Shown one piece after another: positions 1-6,848 of a stretch of 7,773 nt of DNA (positions within the stretch are counted from its first letter, which is position 1; the number at the start of each line of letters is the position of its first letter). The DNA lies in the NCBI GenBank assembly GCA_003483125.1, contig DMWU01000151.1, positions 1 through 7,773 on the forward strand, in the 5' to 3' direction. The position numbers were made by a program, and so were the translations under genes. Source of the DNA: Erythrobacter sp. (GTDB lineage Bacteria; Pseudomonadota; Alphaproteobacteria; Sphingomonadales; Sphingomonadaceae). The notes below the pieces were generated by a model. That model worked only from the letters and a program-made list of their open reading frames with translations. It ran no database searches and was not told the origin of the DNA.

Positions 1-402
1 TTCGATTTCCTGCGCCTCTGCTTCCTGTATTTGCAGTGTTTCGTCGATCAGATTGCGCAGGACCTGCATTTTCAGGCGGCGCAGTTCTTCCTCGCTAATC
101 TCGTTCTGAGAAGCGGAGGTGATGAGCGCCAGTCGCTGGTCAACATCGGTCCCGGTGATTACCTGCCCATTGACGATCGCAGTTGCCGTCCTGACGTTTG
201 GATTATCCTGTCCCAGGATCACTACATCTTCGGGAATGCCCAATGGATCATCCGCACTTAGAGATGCCTGCGCAGCAAGGCTGGCAGGAATGGCAATTGC
301 GCCCAGTACCGAAATTGAAAGCAAGTGCTTGGAAATATTCTTCAGTTTCACGCGATCATTCCATTTACGATGCCCATCGGACACCTGAATCGTTCCAGCC
401 AT
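1..402 (-). CDS. surA: Periplasmic chaperone / peptidyl-prolyl isomerase SurA, N-terminal part (cut by window edge)
   Basis: The reading frame is open from ATG at 402 down to base 1 (134 codons), so the C-terminal part, including the parvulin isomerase domains, is outside the window. SurA is a periplasmic chaperone for unfolded outer-membrane proteins. Visible here is a signal peptide: a basic stretch KLKNISKHLL (residues 19-28), a hydrophobic core to about residue 44, and a likely cleavage after AQA (44-46). The mature start follows, with AIVNGQVITGTDVDQRL at 75-91, the usual SurA 'VNxxxIT..D...R' opening, and then a charged helix with the EEELRRLKMQVLRNLIDE pattern. The start is uncertain. 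ATG at 402 has only a weak AAGAAA upstream and adds 17 polar residues ahead of the signal peptide. GTG at 351 would begin directly at KLKN and gives a more normal signal peptide. It lies 75 bp behind lptD on the same strand, a common pairing that suggests one operon. Identity rests on the N-terminus and context only. Confidence 0.85.
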   Translation of the reverse strand, partial: MAGTIQVSDGHRKWNDRVKLKNISKHLLSISVLGAIAIPASLAAQASLSADDPLGIPEDVVILGQDNPNVRTATAIVNGQVITGTDVDQRLALITSASQNEISEEELRRLKMQVLRNLIDETLQIQEAEAQEIE

Positions 403-433
403 TGGTGTTTCTTGGCTTAACCATTGCTGAGTT

Positions 434-454
434 GAAAGCCCGATAGCGGGTTTA
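434..454 (-). other. Small hairpin in the lptD-surA gap
   Basis: CCCG (450-447) pairs with CGGG (442-439) around a 4-base loop. Flanking AAA and TTT can extend the stem past a bulged C. Read on the minus strand it is followed by TTTC, so it could be a weak terminator or attenuator between lptD and surA. The stem is short, the T run is poor, and it may have no function. Confidence 0.3.
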
Positions 455-467
455 GGCAAGTCTGCCA

Positions 468-473
468 ATTATA
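468..473 (-). promoter_or_regulatory. Candidate -10 hexamer upstream of surA
   Basis: A perfect TATAAT lies on the minus strand immediately after the lptD stop codon and about 66 bases ahead of the surA ATG at 402. No good -35 sits at 16-18 bases: TTGAAA (501-496) is 22 bases away and TTGGAT (491-486) is 12 away. There is no TG extension either. It may be an internal surA promoter or chance in an AT-rich patch. Confidence 0.22.
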
Positions 474-477
474 TCGC

Positions 478-2760
478 CTAACGGAATCCAAGGTTTTTCA
501 ATCCGAAGAATAGCTGGAAAGTATCGCCGCGTTGTGCGTCCCCTGCGGTGATGTAATCACGGCGCCACGTAACGCCGAATTCCAGCGATTCATCTGAATA
601 GGCGATGCCGAGCCGCGTACGGATCGGCTCGAAGCCATCAGACAGCAATGTAGGGTCCTCATCCCTGTCGGTGAGGTTGAAGACGCCGGATCCAAATGCA
701 GACCAATATCGCGCAAAGGCCACGCGCACTGCGGCGCGCAATTCCTCGCGATCCTGCAAGTCTTCAAAGCCGGAGATATCGCGGTTCAGACGAAGATAGC
801 CGACTTCCGCATATGTTCGCTCGTCCCCTACTGTCGCGTCGAATTCGTTGCGGCGAATGGCAAGGTTGTCCTTGTCCAGCCTGAAACGGTGGGTGAATTT
901 CACGAAATCCTGGAAGCGAACCTCTGTGCGTCCCACGAAATCGGATACACGCTCGCTCAAGCCGGTACCATCTGGCAGGATCTCACGCTCTGCATCGAAA
1001 CGATAGGATTGTCCGACAGTGGTTTTGACGCGCCACCCAGGGCGCAGCAATTCCCAGTCGAAACCATAGGTCAACCGCACGCCATCCTCGACCCGATCAT
1101 ATCCGTGGAACCGGTTGAGCGCGAAGAGGTTCGAATCCTCAAGATCAATCGCACGCGCATCTTCGTTAGGAATCGCAAGGTTGCGAATCCTCGGGCTGGC
1201 TACCAATTGCAGCCGCGGCTTGAATATCTGGGTGCCGCCAAATGCTTCGCCGATAAACGGCCATTCAACATCAATCGCACTGATGGCGAGCGCGCGCGCC
1301 TCCCATCCTGCATTGCCACGGTAGATCTCTGTCTGGGTCAGGCCTATATCATCGGTGTTATAGACATCGCCGCGCACCAAAGCGCTTAGCGTCACCACTT
1401 GCCCCATTCCTGTAAGGCGCCGCATATCCCATCGTGCACCGGCAAACGCCCGCTGCGTGTCCTGCCCTTCATCGCGAACTAGGCTGAGCGAGTTGAGCTG
1501 TAACTCTACATTTCCGCCGGCAATCTTGTCGTCCAGCCGACGGCGATAGTCAATCACCGGCAGAGCGATGGGGATTTGGCCTTGCTCGGCATTGAGGCGC
1601 AAAGTCTGCGTCGCCCAACCCGCAAGCGAAAAATAGGAATTGTCGTCAATCCGTTCGAGAGCGAATGTCGATCGCAGGCGATCATCGCGGCTGATGTCAT
1701 AGCGCCTAAGGAAGGTGCGGTCGCTTGCGAGCCGGATAGAGCCTGTCAGGCTCCATTCCGGGTTGAACTGGAATCTTCCGTTTGTGAAAAGATATCCGCG
1801 CAGGTCGCGCTCGCTGGTCAATTGCCCGGTCGGGCCGGTGATGCGGCGACTATGAGTCGCATAGCCCGTGATCTGATAGGCTCCGTTGCCGGTTAGGTGC
1901 CGCCACTCGCCAGTGATCATCGGCGACGCCTCTGTGTAAAGATGCGCGCCCAATGTCAGGTCGCGATTGTCGGCCATCCGCCAGTAATAGCGTCCATTGA
2001 CTTCTACACCGTTCGATTCCGAGAATCGCAAGTCAGGCACGAGGATGCCGGAGATGGCCTTGCCATCTGTACGAACCGCAAGGCCGGGCAGTGGCAGGAT
2101 CCTGGCCCCAAACAGTTCCAGCACTGCGCCGTTGAACCGCACCCGGTTTGAGCGCGGATCATAGATCACGCGATTGGCGGTAATGCGCCAGCTTGGCGTC
2201 TTCTCGCAACCATCCGGGGCGATCACTGCGCAGGCGCTATACGATGCGTCGGTCAAGATCGTGGTGCCATCATCACCCCTTTCACCTGAGCGTGCGGCAA
2301 GCCTTCCGCCTTGCCTCAATGCGAATAGCAATTCAGCCATCGCTCCTGCTTCAAACCGATCTGTCAGTTCGACGCTTTCCGTGAAAAGGCGATTTCCTTC
2401 TGCATCGACAACGCGCACATTACCGGTGGCCAGGATGATGCCAGCCTTGCGGTCCCAGCGAACCTCGTCAGCTCGCGCAGAATTATCATCGCTGCGCAAG
2501 ATCACGTTGCCTCTTGCTGTGATCACATCGCTTTCAGCATCATAGGCCAGCTCTCGCGCCTCAAATTCGATGCTGCGCGCACTCTCCTGCTCTGCAACGG
2601 GCATTTCGAGCTCCGTCACGATTTCCTCTGCAGGTTTTAGCGATTCCGGATTGACTACGGCGTCCTCTTGCGCCTGTGCGCTGTGCGCGAAGCCGAGCAT
2701 CAGCGGAATCATCGCAGCTTGGGCAGTTGCGCGGATGATTGAAAAGCGCGCGTGTTTCAT
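478..2760 (-). CDS. lptD: LPS-assembly outer-membrane protein LptD
   Basis: LptD is the outer-membrane beta-barrel that, plugged by the lipoprotein LptE, receives lipopolysaccharide from the periplasmic Lpt bridge and inserts it into the outer leaflet. The chosen start (ATG at 2760, 760 residues) opens directly with a signal peptide: MKHARFSIIR, a hydrophobic stretch, and probable cleavage after AHSAQA (residue 30). It has a GGAGAA ribosome site 10 bases upstream. Starts at 2790 and 2832 are open but would put 10-24 extra residues ahead of the signal peptide. Residues about 62-165 form the LptA/OstA-like beta-jellyroll ('ELAYDAESDVITARGNVIL', 'GNVRVVDAEGNRLF'). Next comes 'SYSACAV...DGCEKTPSW' (174-191), then the barrel to the C-terminal GLKNLGFR, including 'RLASDRTFLRRYDISRDDRL'. 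The length suits an alphaproteobacterial LptD. Only two cysteines are present (C177, C185), with none in the barrel, unlike the four of E. coli LptD. It is followed by surA, which assists barrel assembly, and diverges from pepA. Confidence 0.96.
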   Translation of the reverse strand: MKHARFSIIRATAQAAMIPLMLGFAHSAQAQEDAVVNPESLKPAEEIVTELEMPVAEQESARSIEFEARELAYDAESDVITARGNVILRSDDNSARADEVRWDRKAGIILATGNVRVVDAEGNRLFTESVELTDRFEAGAMAELLFALRQGGRLAARSGERGDDGTTILTDASYSACAVIAPDGCEKTPSWRITANRVIYDPRSNRVRFNGAVLELFGARILPLPGLAVRTDGKAISGILVPDLRFSESNGVEVNGRYYWRMADNRDLTLGAHLYTEASPMITGEWRHLTGNGAYQITGYATHSRRITGPTGQLTSERDLRGYLFTNGRFQFNPEWSLTGSIRLASDRTFLRRYDISRDDRLRSTFALERIDDNSYFSLAGWATQTLRLNAEQGQIPIALPVIDYRRRLDDKIAGGNVELQLNSLSLVRDEGQDTQRAFAGARWDMRRLTGMGQVVTLSALVRGDVYNTDDIGLTQTEIYRGNAGWEARALAISAIDVEWPFIGEAFGGTQIFKPRLQLVASPRIRNLAIPNEDARAIDLEDSNLFALNRFHGYDRVEDGVRLTYGFDWELLRPGWRVKTTVGQSYRFDAEREILPDGTGLSERVSDFVGRTEVRFQDFVKFTHRFRLDKDNLAIRRNEFDATVGDERTYAEVGYLRLNRDISGFEDLQDREELRAAVRVAFARYWSAFGSGVFNLTDRDEDPTLLSDGFEPIRTRLGIAYSDESLEFGVTWRRDYITAGDAQRGDTFQLFFGLKNLGFR

Positions 2761-2905
2761 GGGCACGCAATTCTCCAATGGCAGTCGCATGGCTTGCCTA
2801 TCGCACCGCCTGCGCCTAATCGCAATCGCCATTGATCATGACTTGTTGGCTTTGCCACATTGTTCGCCGACAGGTTCAGTTTCGCAAATTCTATCTGGAG
2901 TATCC
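2761..2905. other. Divergent intergenic spacer lptD / pepA
   Basis: This 145-bp gap between divergent starts must hold promoters for both the lptD-surA unit and the pepA unit. I looked on both strands and found no pair of hexamers good enough to call. On the minus strand TTGCGA and GATAGG sit 17 bases apart but match weakly. No clear operator dyad was seen. The pepA ribosome site GGAG (2897-2900) lies at its right end and the lptD site (2771-2776) at its left end. Confidence 0.6.
2771..2776 (-). promoter_or_regulatory. Ribosome binding site that decides the lptD start
   Basis: GGAGAA on the minus strand lies 10 bases before ATG at 2760. It supports that start over in-frame ATGs at 2790 and 2832, because the site would fall inside the coding region if either were used. 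Confidence 0.6.
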
Positions 2906-4366
2906 ATGAAGATCCAATTTAGCGACAAGATGCCGGCTGATGTCCGTCTGGTAGCCCATATTGCCAACAAAGATTCATTGCCAGCAGACCTTGATGTGAC
3001 GGTTGTCGAAGGTGCCGGGGCGGCACGTTTTAAGGGCCGCACCAGCCAACTGTTCGAAACATTTGTCACTAGCGATGGCAAACTATCTCGCGTCGCTATC
3101 GCAGGTGCTGGCGACCCAAAGGCCGATGATCGCGCTATCGCGCTGGAAAAGGCTGGCGCTGCGCTAGCCGCGAAATACCTTGTTTCGGGCGAAAAGGCGC
3201 TTGCGCTGGATATGAGTGGCGCTGGACTGTCTGCAGAGGATGCGGCAGCCGTGCTGTTAGGTCTGCAATTGCGCAGCTGGAGGCACGATGTTTATCGTAC
3301 CAAACTGGCTGATGATAAGAAGCCGAGCCTGGAAGCCGTTCATGTAGTGAATGCCCCAGAGGGTACAGAGGTAGCTTGGGAAACCAATGCAGCCATTGCC
3401 GAAGGGGTTGAATTCACCAAGAAACTGGTAGCCGAACCCGCCAATGTCGTCTTCCCGATTAGCTTTGTTGAACGCTGCGAAGAGGCGTTTAAGGATACGG
3501 GCGCAAAACTGACCGTTCTCGATGAAGATGAAATGGAAGAGCTTGGCATGGGTGCCCTGCTCGGCGTGGGGCAAGGTTCGCGCCAGCCCTCGCGCCTTCT
3601 CGCGATCCGTTGGGATGGTGGAGATAAGGGCGCTAAGCCGACGGTGTTCGTTGGCAAGGGCGTAACCTTTGACACTGGTGGTATCTCGCTCAAGCCAGGG
3701 CCCGGCATGGGTGACATGAAATGGGATATGGGCGGCGCTGGGGCAGTAGCAGGCGCGATGCTGGCCATCGTCAAGCGTAAGGCAAAGGCGAATGTGATCG
3801 GAGTAGTCGGACTGGTTGAGAATATGCCAGACGGTAATGCGATGCGGCCGGGCGATATCGTCACTTCGATGTCCGGCCAGACCGTAGAGGTGCTCAATAC
3901 CGACGCCGAAGGACGGCTAGTGCTTTGCGACGCTCTCTATTGGGCGCAGGAACAGTACGACCCTGAACGCATCATCGATTTTGCAACGCTCACTGGTGCG
4001 ATGATCATTTCACTGGGCAACGAGTATGGCGGCCTGTTTGCCAATGATGACACGCTGGCCGACCAGCTATTGTCCGCAGGCAAGGACACCGGCGACAAGC
4101 TGTGGCGCCTGCCTATTGCGCCTGCTTATGACAAGCTGATTGACAGCCCGATTGCCGATATGAAGAACATCGGGCCGCGCGGAGCCGGTTCGATCACTGC
4201 AGCGCAATTCCTTCATAGATTTATCCGCAAGGGATTGCCCTGGGCGCATTGCGACATCGCAGGCATGGTCTGGGCCGAGAAGCCGGGTGCGACCTGGGAC
4301 AAGGGTGCAACAGGATATGGTGCGCGCTTGATCGATCGCTTTGTCGCAGAACACGTAGAGAAGTGA
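2906..4366 (+). CDS. pepA: Leucyl aminopeptidase (M17 family, cytosolic)
   Basis: The enzyme removes N-terminal amino acids, leucine preferred, from peptides in the cytoplasm using two divalent metal ions, and normally forms a hexamer. The ATG at 2906 has GGAG five bases upstream and gives 486 residues, close to the usual length for the family. The frame stays open back to 2570, but that part overlaps the lptD 5' end. Residues 1-150 are the variable N-terminal domain and about 155-486 the catalytic domain. The M17 signature NTDAEGRL is at 331-338. By spacing against E. coli PepA (K270, D275, K282, D293, D352, E354, R356), the metal ligands and catalytic residues are K251, D256, K263, D274, D333, E335 and R337, with every interval identical, so the protein should be active. 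E. coli PepA also binds DNA in site-specific recombination and carAB control; nothing here shows that role. holC follows after 42 bp, probably in the same transcript. Confidence 0.97.
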   Translation: MKIQFSDKMPADVRLVAHIANKDSLPADLDVTVVEGAGAARFKGRTSQLFETFVTSDGKLSRVAIAGAGDPKADDRAIALEKAGAALAAKYLVSGEKALALDMSGAGLSAEDAAAVLLGLQLRSWRHDVYRTKLADDKKPSLEAVHVVNAPEGTEVAWETNAAIAEGVEFTKKLVAEPANVVFPISFVERCEEAFKDTGAKLTVLDEDEMEELGMGALLGVGQGSRQPSRLLAIRWDGGDKGAKPTVFVGKGVTFDTGGISLKPGPGMGDMKWDMGGAGAVAGAMLAIVKRKAKANVIGVVGLVENMPDGNAMRPGDIVTSMSGQTVEVLNTDAEGRLVLCDALYWAQEQYDPERIIDFATLTGAMIISLGNEYGGLFANDDTLADQLLSAGKDTGDKLWRLPIAPAYDKLIDSPIADMKNIGPRGAGSITAAQFLHRFIRKGLPWAHCDIAGMVWAEKPGATWDKGATGYGARLIDRFVAEHVEK

Positions 4367-4408
4367 CTTCGACCGCATTTCAGATAGCTCAGCGATAGAC
4401 CAGAAAGC

Positions 4409-4849
4409 ATGCGCGTCGATTTCTACCAATTGAGCCGCGACCCCGTTGAGCGGGTGACGAAGATGCTGGCTCGCAAAGTAATAGGAGTCGGCGCGCGGTT
4501 GTTGATCGTGCATGAAGAAGCAGAGATACGGGGCAATATTTCTCGCGAGCTGTGGCGAGCGGGTGAGGAAGAGTTTCTTGCCAATGGAGGGGCGAGCGAT
4601 GCCGGGGCAGAACGCCAGCCAATCTTGCTGAGCTCCACAATGGATGCCGTGAACCAGGCAAGCATGGTAATACTGGCAGATGGCAAATGGCGATCCGAAG
4701 CAATGAAATTTGATCGCGCCATGTTGTTGTTTGGAGCTGGCGAGACCGAGGCCGCGCGCGTGCTATGGCGCGAACTCGATGGAGTAGCGGAGGTCGAGCG
4801 GGAGATCCATAAACAAGATGAGAGCGGCAGGTGGCGCGCAGGTGTCTAG
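4409..4849 (+). CDS. holC: DNA polymerase III chi subunit HolC
   Basis: Chi is an accessory subunit of the clamp loader. It binds psi (HolD) and the C-terminal tail of single-strand binding protein, linking the polymerase to SSB-coated lagging-strand DNA. The 146-residue length matches E. coli chi (about 147). Typical features are the opening DFYQLSRDPVERV (residues 4-16), the W-containing segment SRELW (45-49) followed by FLANG (56-60), QPILLSS (70-76), a strand ending in MVILADGKW (86-94) and FDRAMLLF (101-108), followed by a helix with ARVLWREL. The start at 4409 places the family's FYxL motif correctly. The ribosome site is weak (AGAAAG). It lies 42 bp after pepA with no terminator between them, and the same gene order occurs in enterobacteria. 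No holD candidate is visible in the window, which is usual outside gammaproteobacteria. Confidence 0.92.
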   Translation: MRVDFYQLSRDPVERVTKMLARKVIGVGARLLIVHEEAEIRGNISRELWRAGEEEFLANGGASDAGAERQPILLSSTMDAVNQASMVILADGKWRSEAMKFDRAMLLFGAGETEAARVLWRELDGVAEVEREIHKQDESGRWRAGV

Positions 4850-4940
4850 ATTGCTGCGCCCTTTATGCTAAGATTGGATTTGGGCAGAGCCAAAAAGGCC
4901 TGTGGTCGCACTCGAACGATTTTGACAGGAGTGATCACCC

Positions 4941-5435
4941 ATGCGTGCCACATTCACCTTCATTCTGGCTATTTCACTCGCAGCATGCGGATCTGATTCA
5001 TCTGGCACCTTCGAAACCTCGGACGGGGAGGAGGGCAGCTACTCGATAAATCAGGATGGCGGGGAGGTGACCGCGCGTATCACAAGCGACGAAGGTACGA
5101 CCACGATCCGATCTGGCAAAGGCGTGGATGCAGAGCTACCGGATGGCTATTCCATGTATCCGGGGGCGACAATCGTCAGTGCTACTACCATGAGCGGCGA
5201 TTCCGCCAATGGCAGCATGGTGAATTTCGAAAGTGATGCTGCGCCCGATGACATAATTGCTCATTTCCGCGAGCAGGCCGAAGCTGATGGCATTGAAATC
5301 AAGATGGAAATGAAAACAGGCTCAGGACAGATATTGAACGGTGAAGGCGAAGACGGACGCGTCTTCTCAATTACAGTCAGCAACGATGGTGACAAGTCGA
5401 GCGGCAATCTGATGGTTGGGAATAGCGGGAGCTAG
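4941..5435 (+). CDS. Predicted lipoprotein of unknown function
   Basis: The 164-residue precursor opens with a short signal peptide ending in a lipobox (LAAC, residues 13-16). Cys16 would be lipidated, and Gly at +2 leaves outer-membrane sorting possible. An AGGAG ribosome site lies 9 bases before the ATG. After cleavage there is an acidic, Ser/Gly/Thr/Asp-rich segment (17-65). A more conserved-looking block follows: LPDGYSMYPGATIVSAT (66-82), a strand with MVNFES (93-98), a helix APDDIIAHFREQAEADGIEI (101-120), and two more strands ending near 147. This reads as a small alpha/beta domain on a flexible linker. I do not recognise a named family. There are no other cysteines and no catalytic motif. 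It sits 91 bp after holC and 103 bp before ndk. I found no convincing promoter ahead of it, so it may be read with holC or on its own. Confidence 0.75.
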   Translation: MRATFTFILAISLAACGSDSSGTFETSDGEEGSYSINQDGGEVTARITSDEGTTTIRSGKGVDAELPDGYSMYPGATIVSATTMSGDSANGSMVNFESDAAPDDIIAHFREQAEADGIEIKMEMKTGSGQILNGEGEDGRVFSITVSNDGDKSSGNLMVGNSGS

Positions 5436-5497
5436 TTGCGTATCCCCCCTAACTGAAACTGTAGGCTTGCAGTAAAGGCAGGGGGACGCTAGTTGCG
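5431..5497 (+). repeat. 10-bp direct repeat flanking the lipoprotein-ndk gap
   Basis: GCTAGTTGCG occurs at 5431-5440, covering the lipoprotein stop codon, and again at 5488-5497, 57 bases later. The second copy forms the left half of a palindrome. Between them, CCCCCT (5445-5450) can pair with AGGGGG (5480-5485). The repeat is exact, but its function is unknown. Confidence 0.55.
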
Positions 5498-5506
5498 CGC
5501 GCAACT
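5491..5506. promoter_or_regulatory. 16-bp perfect palindrome upstream of ndk
   Basis: AGTTGCGCGCGCAACT is identical to its reverse complement. It lies 32 bases ahead of the ndk ATG. It could be a protein-binding operator, or an RNA hairpin (AGTTGC/GCAACT with a GCGC loop) followed by TTTTC, resembling a short terminator. If it were a full terminator, little room would remain for an ndk promoter before the ribosome site at 5526-5531, so an operator or attenuator role seems more likely. This is inference from sequence only. Confidence 0.4.
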
Positions 5507-5538
5507 TTTCAGCACCCCAAATCTTAAGGAAATCCATC

Positions 5539-5961
5539 ATGGCGGTTACCCGCACATTTTCGATCATCAAGCCCGATGCAACGCGTCGTAATCTGACAGG
5601 CGCAGTCACCAAGATGCTTGAAGAAGCCGGCTTGCGTGTTGTTGCTTCGAAGCGCATCCACATGAGCCGCGAACAGGCCGAGGGCTTCTACGCAGTGCAT
5701 AAGGAACGCCCCTTCTTCGGTGAGCTGTGTGACTTCATGATGAGCGAGCCGGTAGTTGTACAGGTTCTAGAAGGAGAAGACGCCGTAACCCGCAATCGCG
5801 ATATCATGGGCGCGACCAATCCGGCCGACGCTGCCGAGGGTACAATCCGCAAGACTTACGCTCTGTCTATCGGCGAGAATACGGTGCACGGTTCAGATAG
5901 TGACGAGAACGCAAAGATCGAAATCGACTTTTTCTTCAGCCCGGATGAAATTGTCGGCTAA
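5539..5961 (+). CDS. ndk: Nucleoside diphosphate kinase
   Basis: Ndk transfers the terminal phosphate from ATP to other nucleoside diphosphates through a phosphohistidine, keeping NTP and dNTP pools balanced in the cytoplasm. The 140-residue protein is full length. It shows FSIIKPDAT (residues 7-15, with the nucleotide-contacting K11), HKERPFF (54-60), the GTIR motif (101-104) and the signature NTVHGSDS (114-121) with the catalytic His117. An AAGGAA ribosome site lies 7 bases before the ATG. The upstream gap holds a perfect palindrome. A strong intrinsic terminator begins 23 bases after the stop, so this gene ends its transcription unit. Confidence 0.98.
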   Translation: MAVTRTFSIIKPDATRRNLTGAVTKMLEEAGLRVVASKRIHMSREQAEGFYAVHKERPFFGELCDFMMSEPVVVQVLEGEDAVTRNRDIMGATNPADAAEGTIRKTYALSIGENTVHGSDSDENAKIEIDFFFSPDEIVG

Positions 5962-5984
5962 TCGATTTCAAGATCGGTTCCAAT

Positions 5985-6019
5985 AGGCCCCGTTGCAGCG
6001 ATGCAGTGGGGCTTTTCTT
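5985..6019 (+). terminator. Rho-independent terminator after ndk
   Basis: GCCCC GTTGC (5987-5996) pairs with GCAGT GGGGC (6003-6012) around a 6-base loop, giving a 10-bp stem with two G-U wobbles. One or two more pairs at the base are possible. It is followed by TTTTCTT. The GC-rich base and T run make it a convincing terminator of the ndk transcript, and it separates ndk from the methyltransferase gene. Confidence 0.88.
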
Positions 6020-6110
6020 ATTTAGCCTTTGGAATGACTGATTCGGCATTTCATTGTCCCGATGTTATTCGGTGTTCAGTTTTGGAAGATCTCTTTGGGG
6101 AGGGGGAACT

Positions 6111-6848
6111 ATGGGACGTGTTCTCATCATGCTGTTGGCAGTGCTTTGCTACGGCGCATTTTTTGCTTCTTTCGTATATCTGGTCGGTTGGGTCGGTGGC
6201 TTCGAATTCATGCCGACGCATATCGACAAGGGAATGAGCGGAGACCCTGTCACAGCTCTGCTGGTCAATATCGGCTTGATCTCGCTATTTGGCATTCAGC
6301 ACTCTGTAATGGCTCGAAAAGGCTTCAAAGAGAGCTGGACCAAAATCGTTCCCGCGCCTTTAGAGCGTAGCCTCTACTGTCTCTTCACAGCGGTTGTTTT
6401 GTACCTGTTATTCAGGTTCTGGCACCCTATCGAAGGTTCCCTTTGGACCGTAACCGATCAGACGGCGAGCACTGCGATTTGGGCCCTGTTCTGGACTGGT
6501 TGGGGAATCCTGTTCATCTCGACATGGCTGCTCAACCATTTCGAATTGTTCGGCCTCCAGCAGGCTTGGCTAAATCTGACCGGTAAAGAGGCCGCGGCGC
6601 CAGAAATGCGCACTCCATTCTTCTACAAGATGGTACGCCACCCAATATACACTGGCTTCTTCATCGCTTTCTGGTCAACGCCGAACATGACCTACGGCCA
6701 TTTGCTCGCAGCTGTTGGCTTTACGATCTACATCGTGATCGGCATCGCATATGAAGAGAAGGACTTGCTTGAGACATTTGGCGATCAATATGCCGACTAC
6801 CGCAAACGAGTTGGGGCATTTATTCCAGGGATCGGGAAGAAGGTCTAA
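6111..6848 (+). CDS. mddA: Membrane methyltransferase, methanethiol S-methyltransferase (MddA)-like
   Basis: MddA uses S-adenosylmethionine to methylate methanethiol to dimethylsulfide. The fold is the integral-membrane type shared with isoprenylcysteine methyltransferases and NnrU. The ATG at 6111 has a strong AGGGGGA just upstream. The longer frame from 6054 adds 19 residues with no ribosome site. The 245 residues contain about five or six membrane segments (roughly 4-27, 46-64, 86-103, 122-141, 175-190, 196-214). Family-like motifs are FGIQHSVMAR (60-69), ERSLYCL (85-91), NHFELFGLQQ (142-151), the cofactor-binding MVRHPIYTGF (174-183), WSTPNMTYGH (188-197) and EEKDLLETFGDQYADY (215-230). 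The NHF-LFGL and TPxMTxGH segments favour MddA over generic isoprenylcysteine methyltransferases, but substrate cannot be proven from sequence. It stands alone after the ndk terminator, and its stop overlaps the stop of the opposite gene by 4 bases. No sulfur-metabolism gene is adjacent. Confidence 0.75.
   Translation: MGRVLIMLLAVLCYGAFFASFVYLVGWVGGFEFMPTHIDKGMSGDPVTALLVNIGLISLFGIQHSVMARKGFKESWTKIVPAPLERSLYCLFTAVVLYLLFRFWHPIEGSLWTVTDQTASTAIWALFWTGWGILFISTWLLNHFELFGLQQAWLNLTGKEAAAPEMRTPFFYKMVRHPIYTGFFIAFWSTPNMTYGHLLAAVGFTIYIVIGIAYEEKDLLETFGDQYADYRKRVGAFIPGIGKKV

Noticed and set aside
889..1389. 166-codon plus-strand frame inside lptD
   Set aside because: It lies fully antisense to a well-supported lptD and its translation shows no recognisable domain.
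1576..2545. Plus-strand frames of 106, 84 and 123 codons inside lptD
   Set aside because: They are antisense shadows of lptD coding sequence, with no family resemblance.
2570..2905. Long upstream extension of the pepA frame (112 extra codons)
   Set aside because: It runs across the lptD 5' end and the divergent spacer. The GGAG at 2897-2900 and normal family length support the start at 2906.
3340..3897. 185-codon minus-strand frame inside pepA
   Set aside because: It is antisense to the pepA catalytic domain, with low-complexity Ser/Pro-rich translation typical of a shadow frame.
4389..4722. Minus-strand frames over holC
   Set aside because: holC on the plus strand has family motifs and the right length; the opposite frames have neither.
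4850..4940. Promoter or terminator between holC and the lipoprotein gene
   Set aside because: TAAGAT (4869-4874) and TTGCTG (4851-4856) are present but only 12 bases apart, and no stable hairpin with a T run is visible.
6054..6110. 19-residue upstream extension of the methyltransferase
   Set aside because: It has no ribosome site, while a strong AGGGGGA precedes the ATG at 6111 and that start gives a normal first membrane segment.
6020..6110. Promoter for the methyltransferase gene
   Set aside because: A promoter must exist after the ndk terminator, but no hexamer pair with acceptable spacing could be picked out. The 4-bp CCGA/TCGG hairpin at 6059-6072 is too small to call.
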